Shown here: positions 1 through 6,915 of the stretch, piece by piece
Layout: each line of letters starts with the position of its first letter
Numbering within the stretch: position 1 is the first letter of the stretch
NCBI GenBank assembly: GCA_035573675.1
Contig: DATMAB010000026.1
Span: forward strand, 176,501-240,500
Source: Terriglobales bacterium
GTDB taxonomy: Bacteria > Acidobacteriota > Terriglobia > Terriglobales > Acidobacteriaceae
Direction: 5' to 3'
DNA: 64,000 nt
Translations under genes and position numbers: made by a program
Notes under the pieces: model-generated
Seen by the model: only the letters and a program-made list of their open reading frames with translations
What the model was told of the DNA's origin: nothing
Databases searched by the model: none

Positions 1-120
1 GCCGCGGCCCCGCGGGCGATCGGGTTGCGTCACCACGAGACGGACGTCATGGCCGGCTTCAACCAGGCGGTCGAGCGTGGGAACGGCGAACTCGGGCGTG
101 CCGCAGAAAACAAGATTCAT
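1..120 (-). CDS. fmt: Methionyl-tRNA formyltransferase, N-terminal fragment
   Basis: This is the first 40 codons of a gene that runs off the left edge. The translation starts [16 protein letters not shown] and continues with a [11 protein letters not shown] segment. Both are typical of the N-terminal Rossmann-like domain of the enzyme that formylates Met-tRNA for initiation. It lies 85 bases downstream of def on the same strand, the usual def-fmt pairing: formylation and deformylation of the initiator Met. The ATG at 120 has no clear ribosome-binding site, because an AT-rich word-repeat spacer sits just upstream. Only the start is visible, so the catalytic and C-terminal tRNA-binding domains cannot be checked. 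Confidence 0.93.
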   Translation of the reverse strand, partial: MNLVFCGTPEFAVPTLDRLVEAGHDVRLVVTQPDRPRGRG

Positions 121-205
121 TGGGTGATTGGAAAATTGGGCAACCGAGAAAAGCAACTGCGAATCCAATTATCAACTTTCCAAATTTCTCAATTTCCCAA
201 TCGCT
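121..205. repeat. AT-rich near-tandem word spacer between def and fmt
   Basis: The spacer is built from degenerate repeats of words such as AATTGG, AAATTT and TTTCCCAAT, and is far more AT-rich than its neighbours. It resembles the spacer at 47530-47637. No coding potential is seen. Confidence 0.5.
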
Positions 206-715
206 CTACCATTCTCCCGCCTTGGCCAGCTTGCGGATCTTGCGCTTGATCAGGTCGCGCTTGAGAGCGCTGATGTGGTGAATGAACAGGCGCCCGTTCA
301 GATGATCGGTCTCATGGAGCAGGGCGCGCGCCAGCAAGTCCTCGCCGGTTTTCTCGAAGACCTTGCCCTCCAGATCCTGGGCGCGCACGGTGACGCGATG
401 GGCGCGCGTGACCTCGGCGCGGAACTCCGGCAGGCTGAGGCATCCTTCACTCGAGCGCTGCTTGCCCTCTTTGTGAATGATCTCCGGATTCACCAGGACC
501 AGCTTGGCGCCGGGATCCTCCTTGAAGCTGACGTCGATGACGGCCAAACGCTTGGAGATGCCGATCTGCGGCGCAGCCAGCCCGACGCCGTGGGCGGCGT
601 ACATGCTCTCGAACATGTCCTCCACCAGCTTGCGCAGTTCATCGTCGAACACGGTGACCGGCGCGGCGGGCCGCTCGAGCACCGGGTCGCCAAACTTCAC
701 GATGGGATAGATCAT
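206..715 (-). CDS. def: Peptide deformylase
   Basis: This 169-residue cytosolic metalloenzyme removes the formyl group from nascent N-terminal fMet. All three family motifs are present: GVGLAAPQIG (residues 43-52), EGCLSLP (90-96, Cys metal ligand) and HETDH (134-138, two His ligands and the catalytic Glu). Length is normal for the family. Its ATG directly abuts the aroC stop codon (TGA at 718-716, ATG at 715-713), so the two are probably co-transcribed and translationally coupled, with fmt downstream. The C-terminal tail KRDLIKRKIRKLAKAGEW is basic, as in many bacterial deformylases. Confidence 0.97.
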   Translation of the reverse strand: MIYPIVKFGDPVLERPAAPVTVFDDELRKLVEDMFESMYAAHGVGLAAPQIGISKRLAVIDVSFKEDPGAKLVLVNPEIIHKEGKQRSSEGCLSLPEFRAEVTRAHRVTVRAQDLEGKVFEKTGEDLLARALLHETDHLNGRLFIHHISALKRDLIKRKIRKLAKAGEW

Positions 716-1897
716 TCAGTAGTTCCGTAACTGCTGGCAGTAGTTGCGGAAGTTGCGTTCCGTTTCCATCATAGAGTCGCCGCCGAATTTCTCCAACGCG
801 CAGCGGGCGAGAGTCAGCGCCACCATGGACTCGGCGGCCACGCCAGCTGCGGGCACCACGCACACGTCCGAGCGCTCGTAGGCGGCCGCTACCGGCTCGC
901 GCGTCTTGAAGTCCACGGATTCCAGGGGCCGCCGCAGGGTGGAAATAGGTTTCAAATAGCCGCGCACCAGGATGTCCTGGCCGTTGGAGACGCCGCCCTC
1001 GATGCCGCCGGCATGGTTCGAGCGGCGCGTGAAATGCGTGAACGTCGTCGCGCCGGCCGCATCGTAGACGATGGGATCGTGCACGGCCGAGCCGGGCGAG
1101 CCGGCTGCCGCCACGCCGGTACCGATCTCGACAGCCTTCACCGCGGGCAGCGACATCACAGCGTACGCCAGCAGGGCATCCAGACGCTCGTCCCAGTTGG
1201 CATAGGTGCCGAGGCCGGGTGGAACGCCGTGCGCCACGACTTCAAAGACGCCGCCGACGGAATCGCCCGTTTGCAGCGCCCGGTCCACTTCCTCCTTCAT
1301 GCGCGGTTCGGCTTCCGGGTCGGCGCAGTTGAGCAGGACCTCATCGCGCTCGGCCAGCGCCCGGATGCGCTCCCAGGGGATCTCGGCGTCGCGCACGGAA
1401 GCGCCGCCCACAGCCAGCACGTGGCTGAGGACCTCGATCCCCAGAGCGCGCAGGAACAGCTTGGCGATGGCACCGGCGGCGACGCGCGCCGCCGACTCGC
1501 GCGCCGAAGCGCGCTCCAGCACGAAACGCGCTTCCGGGAAGTTGTACTTGAGCGCGCCGGCGAGGTCGGCGTGTCCGGGGCGCGGGGAAGCGACCGGGCG
1601 ATGCTTGGCCGGATCGCCTTCCCCTACCGGCAGCGCTTCCTGCCAGTTCTTCCAATCGCGATTCTCCAGACGGATGGCGATGGGCGAGCCGATGGTCGCG
1701 CCCTGCCGCACGCCGCCGAGGATGTGCGCGGTGTCGCGCTCGATCTTCATCCGTCCGCCGCGCCCGTAGCCCTGCTGACGCCGCCAAAGTTCGCGGTCCA
1801 GGAAAGACTGGTCGATTGCGAGACCGGCAGGGATGCCGGAGAGCAACGCGATCAGGGCTTCTCCGTGGGACTCGCCGGCGGTGGAAAAGCGCAGCAT
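716..1897 (-). CDS. aroC: Chorismate synthase
   Basis: This 393-residue enzyme of the shikimate pathway converts EPSP to chorismate with reduced FMN as cofactor. Family signatures are clear: GESHG at residues 8-12, the GYGRGGRM segment near 43-50, and RRSNHAGGIEGG in the C-terminal half. Length is normal (about 360-400). It is the first gene of a probable aroC-def-fmt transcript, and def begins directly after its stop. A TAGAAT -10-like box lies 11 bases before the ATG, giving a 5' leader of only a few bases. Confidence 0.97.
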   Translation of the reverse strand: MLRFSTAGESHGEALIALLSGIPAGLAIDQSFLDRELWRRQQGYGRGGRMKIERDTAHILGGVRQGATIGSPIAIRLENRDWKNWQEALPVGEGDPAKHRPVASPRPGHADLAGALKYNFPEARFVLERASARESAARVAAGAIAKLFLRALGIEVLSHVLAVGGASVRDAEIPWERIRALAERDEVLLNCADPEAEPRMKEEVDRALQTGDSVGGVFEVVAHGVPPGLGTYANWDERLDALLAYAVMSLPAVKAVEIGTGVAAAGSPGSAVHDPIVYDAAGATTFTHFTRRSNHAGGIEGGVSNGQDILVRGYLKPISTLRRPLESVDFKTREPVAAAYERSDVCVVPAAGVAAESMVALTLARCALEKFGGDSMMETERNFRNYCQQLRNY

Positions 1898-1908
1898 GGC
1901 AGGCGGTC

Positions 1909-1914
1909 ATTCTA
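1909..1914 (-). promoter_or_regulatory. -10 box for aroC
   Basis: On the minus strand TAGAAT lies 11 bases upstream of the aroC ATG. No clear -35 hexamer is seen. The predicted leader is about 4-5 bases. Confidence 0.45.
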
Positions 1915-1935
1915 AACAATAACCCACGTTCTTTC

Positions 1936-1964
1936 TTGACAGCCCGAGCGCACGGGCGTAGCGT
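1936..1964 (+). promoter_or_regulatory. Sigma-70-type promoter for the secreted protein at 2041
   Basis: TTGACA at 1936-1941 is followed after 17 bases by TAGCGT at 1959-1964. The -35 is perfect and the -10 weak. Transcription would start near 1971, leaving a leader of about 70 bases that contains the start-codon hairpins. Confidence 0.5.
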
Positions 1965-2017
1965 GTGCGGCAACTTTTCGGTGAGTGGGTGCCCGGTCGC
2001 GGCGGCCCGACCCACGG

Positions 2018-2053
2018 CACACCGTCTCAGGGGAGACGGTATGGAACGGTGTG
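2018..2053 (+). promoter_or_regulatory. Mutually exclusive hairpins around a start codon
   Basis: ACCGTCTC (2021-2028) pairs perfectly with GAGACGGT (2033-2040), directly before the ATG at 2041, and the hairpin takes in the purine-rich AGGGGAGA that would serve as ribosome-binding site. An overlapping alternative pairs CACACCGT (2018-2025) with ACGGTGTG (2046-2053) and encloses the ATG. The two 8-bp stems share bases 2021-2025, so they cannot form together. Confidence 0.5.
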
Positions 2054-2634
2054 CGGTGGTCCTCGTTCTTTTGCTGGTGTCGCTTCCAGGCTCAGCCCAG
2101 CAGGCGGAACATGCTTCTGGCGCTTCCCAGATGCTCGCCCTCTGGGCACGTCCGCTGACTCCCATCGACACGGCGACGGCGAAGCCGGACCAACTGGTGG
2201 AGCTGGAGCTGTGGCGCGAAACACGTGATTCCGACGGCCGCGTGGTGATCCCTAAAGGCGCGCGGCTCTTCGGCAGCATCACCCTGGTCGAACCCCGCGG
2301 CAGGCACGGAGAGGCGCGGCTGGCGCTCTACATCCTGAAAGCGGAGTGGAAGGACGGACGTGCGGTGCTGAACGCGTTCCTCGCCGGGCCGGTCTGCGTG
2401 CCCTGGGAAAAATCAGGCGCCAGCCTGGTGACCGTGGACAAGGCCGTGGTTCGCGTGGTGCATGGGCCGGTTACCGTCGCCAGCGCCAGGCACCGGGAGG
2501 TGGTTCCCCAGCGCGATGACATGTACGGCGTGGTCTACGTATCGCGCGACGAGGAGATCCGCCTGACGCGTGACGTGCTGCTGCCGCTGCGGCACATCCC
2601 GCCGGACCTGCTGACCGCGGCGACACACCGCTGA
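2041..2634 (+). CDS. Secreted protein of unknown function
   Basis: This 197-residue protein has a signal peptide: a hydrophobic VVLVLLLVSLP core, then GSAQQ as a likely cleavage region. The ATG at 2041 is preferred over upstream in-frame starts because it creates the signal peptide and follows AGGGGAGA. The middle contains VVIPKGARLFGSITLVEPRG, which matches the VVIPEGSEVVGTV region of the lipoprotein encoded at 3454-4125. The two therefore seem to share a small beta-rich domain of unknown role, also found as a secreted hypothetical in related bacteria (family knowledge, not searched). Location is probably periplasmic. No catalytic motif is recognised. Confidence 0.72.
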   Translation: MERCAVVLVLLLVSLPGSAQQAEHASGASQMLALWARPLTPIDTATAKPDQLVELELWRETRDSDGRVVIPKGARLFGSITLVEPRGRHGEARLALYILKAEWKDGRAVLNAFLAGPVCVPWEKSGASLVTVDKAVVRVVHGPVTVASARHREVVPQRDDMYGVVYVSRDEEIRLTRDVLLPLRHIPPDLLTAATHR

Positions 2635-2656
2635 GCCTTCGCCGCCTCTCCGCGCA

Positions 2657-3358
2657 CTAGGGCACGGCCAGCGCCGCCAGCGCCTTCAAATCCGGGACTT
2701 CGAGATCGGGCTGCGCCTCCGACGGCATACTGGCGCCCCACGGCGTACCCTTGCCGGCCCGACGATTCACCCACACCGTCGCCAGGCCGATGGAGCGCGC
2801 GGGCGCAACGTCATGGAACCGGCTCTGGGCGCAGTGCAGGATCTGTTCTTTCGGCAGCCCGATGCGTGCGACAGCCTGCCGGAAGTTGTTGAGCGAAGGC
2901 TTGTAGCTGCCTGCCTGCTGCGCTGTGATGACGAAATCGAAATGGACCTCGAGCCGTTTAGCGGTTTCCGCGAAGAGGTCGTCGTCGGTATTGGAGATGA
3001 TGGCGAGCTGGTAGCGTGTCTTCAGCCGGCGAAGCGCCGCGACCGTATCCGGGAACGGAGGCCAGGCGGGAAGCGAAGCCGGCAGCGCGTCGGCTTCTGC
3101 GGGGGAAACGGGGAAGTCCAGGCGCACGCCGAAGCCGTGAGCCACCGAACGCAGCACGTTGCGATACGTCCTGTACTCACCGCGTTCGGCCTCGGACTCG
3201 AGTTCGGCGTAGGTGTCGAGGATTTCGTCGTCGCTCAGCGCTTTGCCGTGGCGGCCAAGCAGCGGACGGAAGAAACCGAGAATGCCGCTCTCCCAGTCGA
3301 TGAGCGTGCCGTAGCAGTCGAACGTGAGGACGCGGAAGCGCGAGAAGTTCACAGGCAA
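2657..3358 (-). CDS. HAD-superfamily hydrolase, haloacid dehalogenase type II-like
   Basis: This cytosolic hydrolase of 233 residues resembles L-2-haloacid dehalogenases and related phosphatases. Motif I is FDCYGTLID with Asp14 as nucleophile; motif II is SNTDDD near residue 121; the Lys of motif III lies in SYKPSLNNF; the acidic motif IV appears as SRFHDVAPA. The usual dehalogenase pattern is present, but its substrate cannot be told from phosphatases by eye. The start is either TTG at 3358 or GTG at 3352; neither has a strong ribosome-binding site. It is convergent with the secreted-protein gene to its left. Confidence 0.85.
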   Translation of the reverse strand: MPVNFSRFRVLTFDCYGTLIDWESGILGFFRPLLGRHGKALSDDEILDTYAELESEAERGEYRTYRNVLRSVAHGFGVRLDFPVSPAEADALPASLPAWPPFPDTVAALRRLKTRYQLAIISNTDDDLFAETAKRLEVHFDFVITAQQAGSYKPSLNNFRQAVARIGLPKEQILHCAQSRFHDVAPARSIGLATVWVNRRAGKGTPWGASMPSEAQPDLEVPDLKALAALAVP

Positions 3359-3453
3359 TCGGTCTGGTGATTGGTACTCGGGTAATTGCGAACCGCGCGG
3401 AGCGCCAGCCGCGACGATTCTGCAATTACCCGATGACCGGATTCAACCATCAG

Positions 3454-4125
3454 CTACGGCTTGATCTCGACCGGCGACTGCAGCTTGAAGCTGAGCAGCG
3501 ATTCGGCCGGGATGCTGATGTCCTGGTTGCCGGTGAGGCCGGCGCCGGCCGTGCCCGCGCCCGCACCGACGGCCGCGCCGATGGCGGCGCCCTTGCCGCC
3601 GCCCGCCAGGGCTCCGATCAGGGCGCCGGCGCCCGCGCCGCCGCCGATCATGGCCGCGGTGCGCTTGCCCTTGCCCTTCATCACGCGCTCGACCTCGCTG
3701 GTCTCCACGTCATACTTGGTCCCTTTGACGCGAACCGCGACCAGGTTCAGCCCCAGCCGGGCTTCACCCTTGAACTTGCCGCGGGCCTTGGCGTCGGTGA
3801 CGGTTCCGACCACTTCCGAGCCCTCAGGGATGACGACTTTGCCGTCGATGGTGACGGGTTCGGCGACCACGCCGGTGAAGCTGTCGCCGGCGTGGCTGAT
3901 CTTCGAGCCCAACGCCTCACCCGTGCGGATGATGATGGCGGTTCCGGCGGGCACGGTGATGGGCTTGGCGGTCACGCGTTCGATCAGGCTCGGCGACGAT
4001 GGTTTGGCCGCCATTTCGCTCTTGGCGCCCTCTGCCGTAGTTTCTTCGCTCGGTTTGCTGCTGCAGGCCGCGAGCGAGATTACCAGTACGAATACCAGTG
4101 CGAATGTTGCAAGACGTGTGCGCAT
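3454..4125 (-). CDS. Glycine-zipper lipoprotein of unknown function
   Basis: This 223-residue precursor has a lipobox (VISLAAC, then SS), so it should be an outer- or inner-membrane lipoprotein. The ATG at 4125 is chosen over an upstream start because AGGAGG lies 5 bases before it and the signal peptide then begins correctly. The mature part has a Thr/Ser/Glu-rich linker, a beta-rich domain with VVIPEGSEVVGTV (shared with the protein at 2041), and a Gly/Ala-rich stretch (GGGAGAGALIGALAGGGKG) typical of glycine-zipper membrane segments. It may be an envelope-associated structural protein. No enzyme motif is seen. Confidence 0.75.
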   Translation of the reverse strand: MRTRLATFALVFVLVISLAACSSKPSEETTAEGAKSEMAAKPSSPSLIERVTAKPITVPAGTAIIIRTGEALGSKISHAGDSFTGVVAEPVTIDGKVVIPEGSEVVGTVTDAKARGKFKGEARLGLNLVAVRVKGTKYDVETSEVERVMKGKGKRTAAMIGGGAGAGALIGALAGGGKGAAIGAAVGAGAGTAGAGLTGNQDISIPAESLLSFKLQSPVEIKP

Positions 4126-4177
4126 CTGCGCCTCCTCTTCGTTCTGCACTTCTTATCAAACTGTGCGTTGCCAGGCA

Positions 4178-4203
4178 ATGTCCGGTTGGACATGTCCGGT
4201 TGG
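4178..4203. promoter_or_regulatory. Direct repeats and palindrome upstream of the lipoprotein
   Basis: ATGTCCGGTTGG occurs at 4178-4189 and again at 4192-4203, a 14-base period, and their junction forms the palindrome GGACATGTCC (4188-4197). On the minus strand this lies just upstream of a possible -35 (TTGCCT) for the lipoprotein gene, so it could bind a regulator. Confidence 0.35.
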
Positions 4204-4267
4204 GAGCGGTCCGAGTATTGCCCAACTCCCGAGCTTAGATGATGCCGGGCCCCGGGCGGTTGCCGCC

Positions 4268-4699
4268 TCAGAGCAGCGATTCGTCAATGTGAGACGGAGC
4301 GAACGATGGTTTCTCCGCCGCTTTTTCTGCGCGCCGAAGCTTGCGTGAGCGGACGGTCGCGGGCGCCGACGTTCCATGCGAACGTTCCGCTCGTTGCGCC
4401 GGCCGCGCCAGGTATTCCACCAGGGCCGCGCGGTCGTTCTCGAACAGGTTGGCGAGCAGGCGCTCGACCGCCGCCCGGCGCGCGGTTTCGCGGTCCAGCA
4501 CGGCCGAGTACAGGTACGCGCGGCCGTTCTTGTGCCGCGTCACCACGCCCTTGGAGGCCATGCGGTCGAGCACGGTCATCACCGTGGTGTAGGCCAGCGG
4601 ACGGGGCAGCGCGGAACGGACCTCGGCCACCGTGGCAGCGGGCTGCCGCCACAGGACACTCATGCAGTCCATCTCCAGTTGTGGCAGCCGCGCGTTCAA
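4268..4699 (-). CDS. BlaI/MecI/CopY-family transcriptional repressor
   Basis: This small cytosolic DNA-binding protein (143 residues from the TTG start) has the family's winged helix: LPQLEMDCMSVLW, a VAEVRSAL recognition region, then YTTVMTVLDRMASKGVV. The C-terminal half is charged, with a dimerisation helix (ARRAAVERLLANLF). The start is taken as TTG at 4699 because it overlaps the TGA of the upstream nuclease gene (TTGA) and follows GGAGAAGC, which implies translational coupling. No BlaR-type sensor peptidase is nearby, so the signal and target are unknown. Confidence 0.83.
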   Translation of the reverse strand: MNARLPQLEMDCMSVLWRQPAATVAEVRSALPRPLAYTTVMTVLDRMASKGVVTRHKNGRAYLYSAVLDRETARRAAVERLLANLFENDRAALVEYLARPAQRAERSHGTSAPATVRSRKLRRAEKAAEKPSFAPSHIDESLL

Positions 4700-5718
4700 C
4701 GCTTCTCCTCTTCGGCAGAAGACGGGGTTGCGTCTTCGGCTGCTTCCGCTTCGCCCTCCAGAAACTGCCGCGTCTTGAGCAGCGTGCGGCTGAGCGAAGT
4801 GTTGTACCCGGTCCACTCGCCCTCGTTGGCGTCCCGCGCCAGGTGGCTGCGCATGCTCTCCATCTTGGAGTCGAGATCGTCGAGATAGTGCAGCAGCAGC
4901 GCTTCCGGGAACATGGGCAGCTTGGGCGAGCCGAACTCGTACTGCCCGTGGTGGCTGATGATCAGGTGTTCGAGCAGCGTCTTCAGCCTCTCCGGGAAGT
5001 CCGGCAGCGCGGCGATCTTCTGCTGCAGCATTTCCAGCTCGATGATCATGTGTCCCAGCAACTGGCCGCGGGTCGTGTAGCTGAAGGAGCGCTCATAAGA
5101 AAGCTCGTAGATCTTGCCGATGTCATGCAGGAATGCGCCGGTCAGGAGCAGGTCGCGGTCGATCTCGGGATAGTTCTGCACCACCAGGTCGCACAGCTTC
5201 ATGAGCGAGACCACGTGCTCCAGCAGACCGCCGAGATAGGCGTGGTGCATCGACTTGGCGGCCGGCGCCGCGCGGTAGCGCGTGGAAATCTCCGGATCCG
5301 CCATGAACGCCTCCAGCAACGCCTTGAGGTGCGGATTCCGGAAGGTCGCCGCGAACTCCGCCAATGTCCGCCACAGCTCCTCGACGTCCTTTTCCGTTCG
5401 GGGAAGGTAGTCGGCGTAATCCACCTCCGACTCTTCCAGGCGGCGCAGCTTCTGGATGGTGATCTGGTACCGGTTGCGGTAGCGGCTGATGGTGCCGCGC
5501 ACCTTGAGAAAATCGTCCTGCTCGAAGCTCTGCAGGTGCTCGGCGACGTTTTCCCACATGCGGCCTTCGAGCAGGCCGGTGCGGTCGGCCAGGGTGAGCG
5601 CCAGGTAGGGTTCTCCGCCATCCTTGCGCGATCGGATCTGCTTGGCGGCCACGACGAACGAAGAGGTGATGACCTTGTTCTCGTGGAGCGGCGCTTCGCG
5701 GACGAAAAATTCCTTCAT
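4696..5718 (-). CDS. YhaM-type 3'-5' exoribonuclease (OB fold plus HD domain)
   Basis: The 340-residue protein has an N-terminal OB-fold region (about residues 15-95, containing LALTLADRTGLLEGRMW) and a C-terminal HD phosphohydrolase domain (about 155-300). The HD signature is AFLHDIGKIYEL, with ISHHGQYEFGSP downstream. This architecture is that of YhaM/CbF1 nucleases, metal-dependent enzymes that trim single-stranded RNA (and DNA) from the 3' end. The acidic C-terminal tail is longer than usual. It is 5 bases downstream of the PpiC gene and overlaps the BlaI-type repressor gene, so ppiC-yhaM-blaI form a compact operon. Confidence 0.88.
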   Translation of the reverse strand: MKEFFVREAPLHENKVITSSFVVAAKQIRSRKDGGEPYLALTLADRTGLLEGRMWENVAEHLQSFEQDDFLKVRGTISRYRNRYQITIQKLRRLEESEVDYADYLPRTEKDVEELWRTLAEFAATFRNPHLKALLEAFMADPEISTRYRAAPAAKSMHHAYLGGLLEHVVSLMKLCDLVVQNYPEIDRDLLLTGAFLHDIGKIYELSYERSFSYTTRGQLLGHMIIELEMLQQKIAALPDFPERLKTLLEHLIISHHGQYEFGSPKLPMFPEALLLHYLDDLDSKMESMRSHLARDANEGEWTGYNTSLSRTLLKTRQFLEGEAEAAEDATPSSAEEEKR

Positions 5719-5723
5719 CGCGC

Positions 5724-6800
5724 TCAGAAGATCAGGAACTTCTTCTTCTTTTTCTTCTTCTCTTCCTCGACGGAGGCGGTGGTGTACACGGGCTTGGTCT
5801 GGTTGGGGCTGGCGCCGGTGTCCACGTAGCCCTCGCGGATGTCGATATAGGCTTCCTCGCGCAGCTTGGTCAGGTAGGCGCGCAAGGCGGGCTGCAGCTT
5901 GGAGTAGTACAGCGCCTCCATGATGCGCGGTTCCACGGTCTTCATCTCCGGGACGCCGGGCGCCGGGTGCTCAGTGACCTTCAGGATGATAAAGCCCTGC
6001 CGGGTACGGATGACATCGGAAACGTCGCCCACCTTCATCTCGAAGGTGAGCTTCTCCAGTTCCGCCGCCAGGACGCCGCGCTGGAAGGTCCCCAGGTCGC
6101 CGCCCTGCGCCGCGGTGGGGCCTTCGGACGATTTGCGGGCCACCTCATCGAAGCTGGCGCCGCCGCGGATCTCAGCCAGCAACTCCTTCGCCTTGCGCTC
6201 CGCCTGTTCCACCTGCTGCGGGTCGGGCGACTGTCCTTCCGGTGCGGGCGTGGCCACCAGGATCTCGCTCAAGCGCACATGTTCGGGCTGGCTGAACTGC
6301 TGCTTGTGCTCCTCGTAGTACTTCTGGAGTTCTTCCTGCGTGAACTGGATCCGCGAGCCCACCTCGCGGCCGATCACCTGCTGGGTGATGATGCTGTTGC
6401 GCAGGTTCTGCTTGAAGTCCTCGTAGGAGACGCCCTGCTGCTGCGCCGCCTTCTCCAGATCTTCCATGGTCTCCAGGTTCAGCGACTTGCGGATCTCATC
6501 CAGCCGCTTGATCAGCTCGACCTCGGCGTTGATGCCCAGGTCCGCCCCCTTCTGCACCAGCAGGCGCTCATCGATCAGGTTGCGCAGCAGGTCCTTCTCG
6601 CGTTCGGCGAACAGGGTCTGAGCCTGGCCGGGGGCCTGCTGCTGCAATTCGGCCATCATCTGGTTGCGCTCGTGCTGCAGGTCGGAGCGGGTGATGACGT
6701 CCGCGTTGATCTGGGCGATGATGTCCTCGACCACGGTCCCGTCGGCGGCCAGCGCCGCCGGCGACAGCGTCACCGTCAGCAGAAGCAGGTATTTCCGCAT
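5724..6800 (-). CDS. Periplasmic SurA/PpiC-type peptidyl-prolyl isomerase
   Basis: This 358-residue foldase begins with a signal peptide (MRKYLLLLTVTLSPAALA, then AD). A SurA-like N-terminal helical domain follows (EDIIAQINADVITRSDL), and then a parvulin domain (about residues 180-290) with the typical GGDLGTFQRG and RTRQGFIILKV segments. It should assist outer-membrane protein folding in the periplasm. ATG 6800 is chosen because the upstream in-frame Met gives no signal peptide. The C-terminus ends in a run of seven lysines and FLIF, unusual for the family. Confidence 0.88.
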   Translation of the reverse strand: MRKYLLLLTVTLSPAALAADGTVVEDIIAQINADVITRSDLQHERNQMMAELQQQAPGQAQTLFAEREKDLLRNLIDERLLVQKGADLGINAEVELIKRLDEIRKSLNLETMEDLEKAAQQQGVSYEDFKQNLRNSIITQQVIGREVGSRIQFTQEELQKYYEEHKQQFSQPEHVRLSEILVATPAPEGQSPDPQQVEQAERKAKELLAEIRGGASFDEVARKSSEGPTAAQGGDLGTFQRGVLAAELEKLTFEMKVGDVSDVIRTRQGFIILKVTEHPAPGVPEMKTVEPRIMEALYYSKLQPALRAYLTKLREEAYIDIREGYVDTGASPNQTKPVYTTASVEEEKKKKKKKFLIF

Positions 6801-6900
6801 GGTTCCCGGTATTCCCCCGGAAGTTTCGGACGAGGTCTCCCTCGTCCACCCTAGTCTACCTCCGCCTTCCACAAAAGGACAGGCACGCGCAGGCGCCCGC

Positions 6901-6906
6901 TATAAT
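6901..6906 (+). promoter_or_regulatory. Perfect -10 box 9 bases before an S9 peptidase start
   Basis: TATAAT at 6901-6906 is followed by 9 bases and then the ATG at 6916. The predicted transcription start is at or within a few bases of the ATG, and no ribosome-binding site is present, which points to leaderless mRNA. Confidence 0.65.
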
Positions 6907-6915
6907 GCGGGCGCC

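Noticed and set aside
4306-5829. 507-residue reading frame on the plus strand
   Set aside because: It lies antisense to the YhaM-type and BlaI-type genes, both with clear motifs. Its Arg/Ala/His-rich composition is typical of a GC-rich shadow frame.
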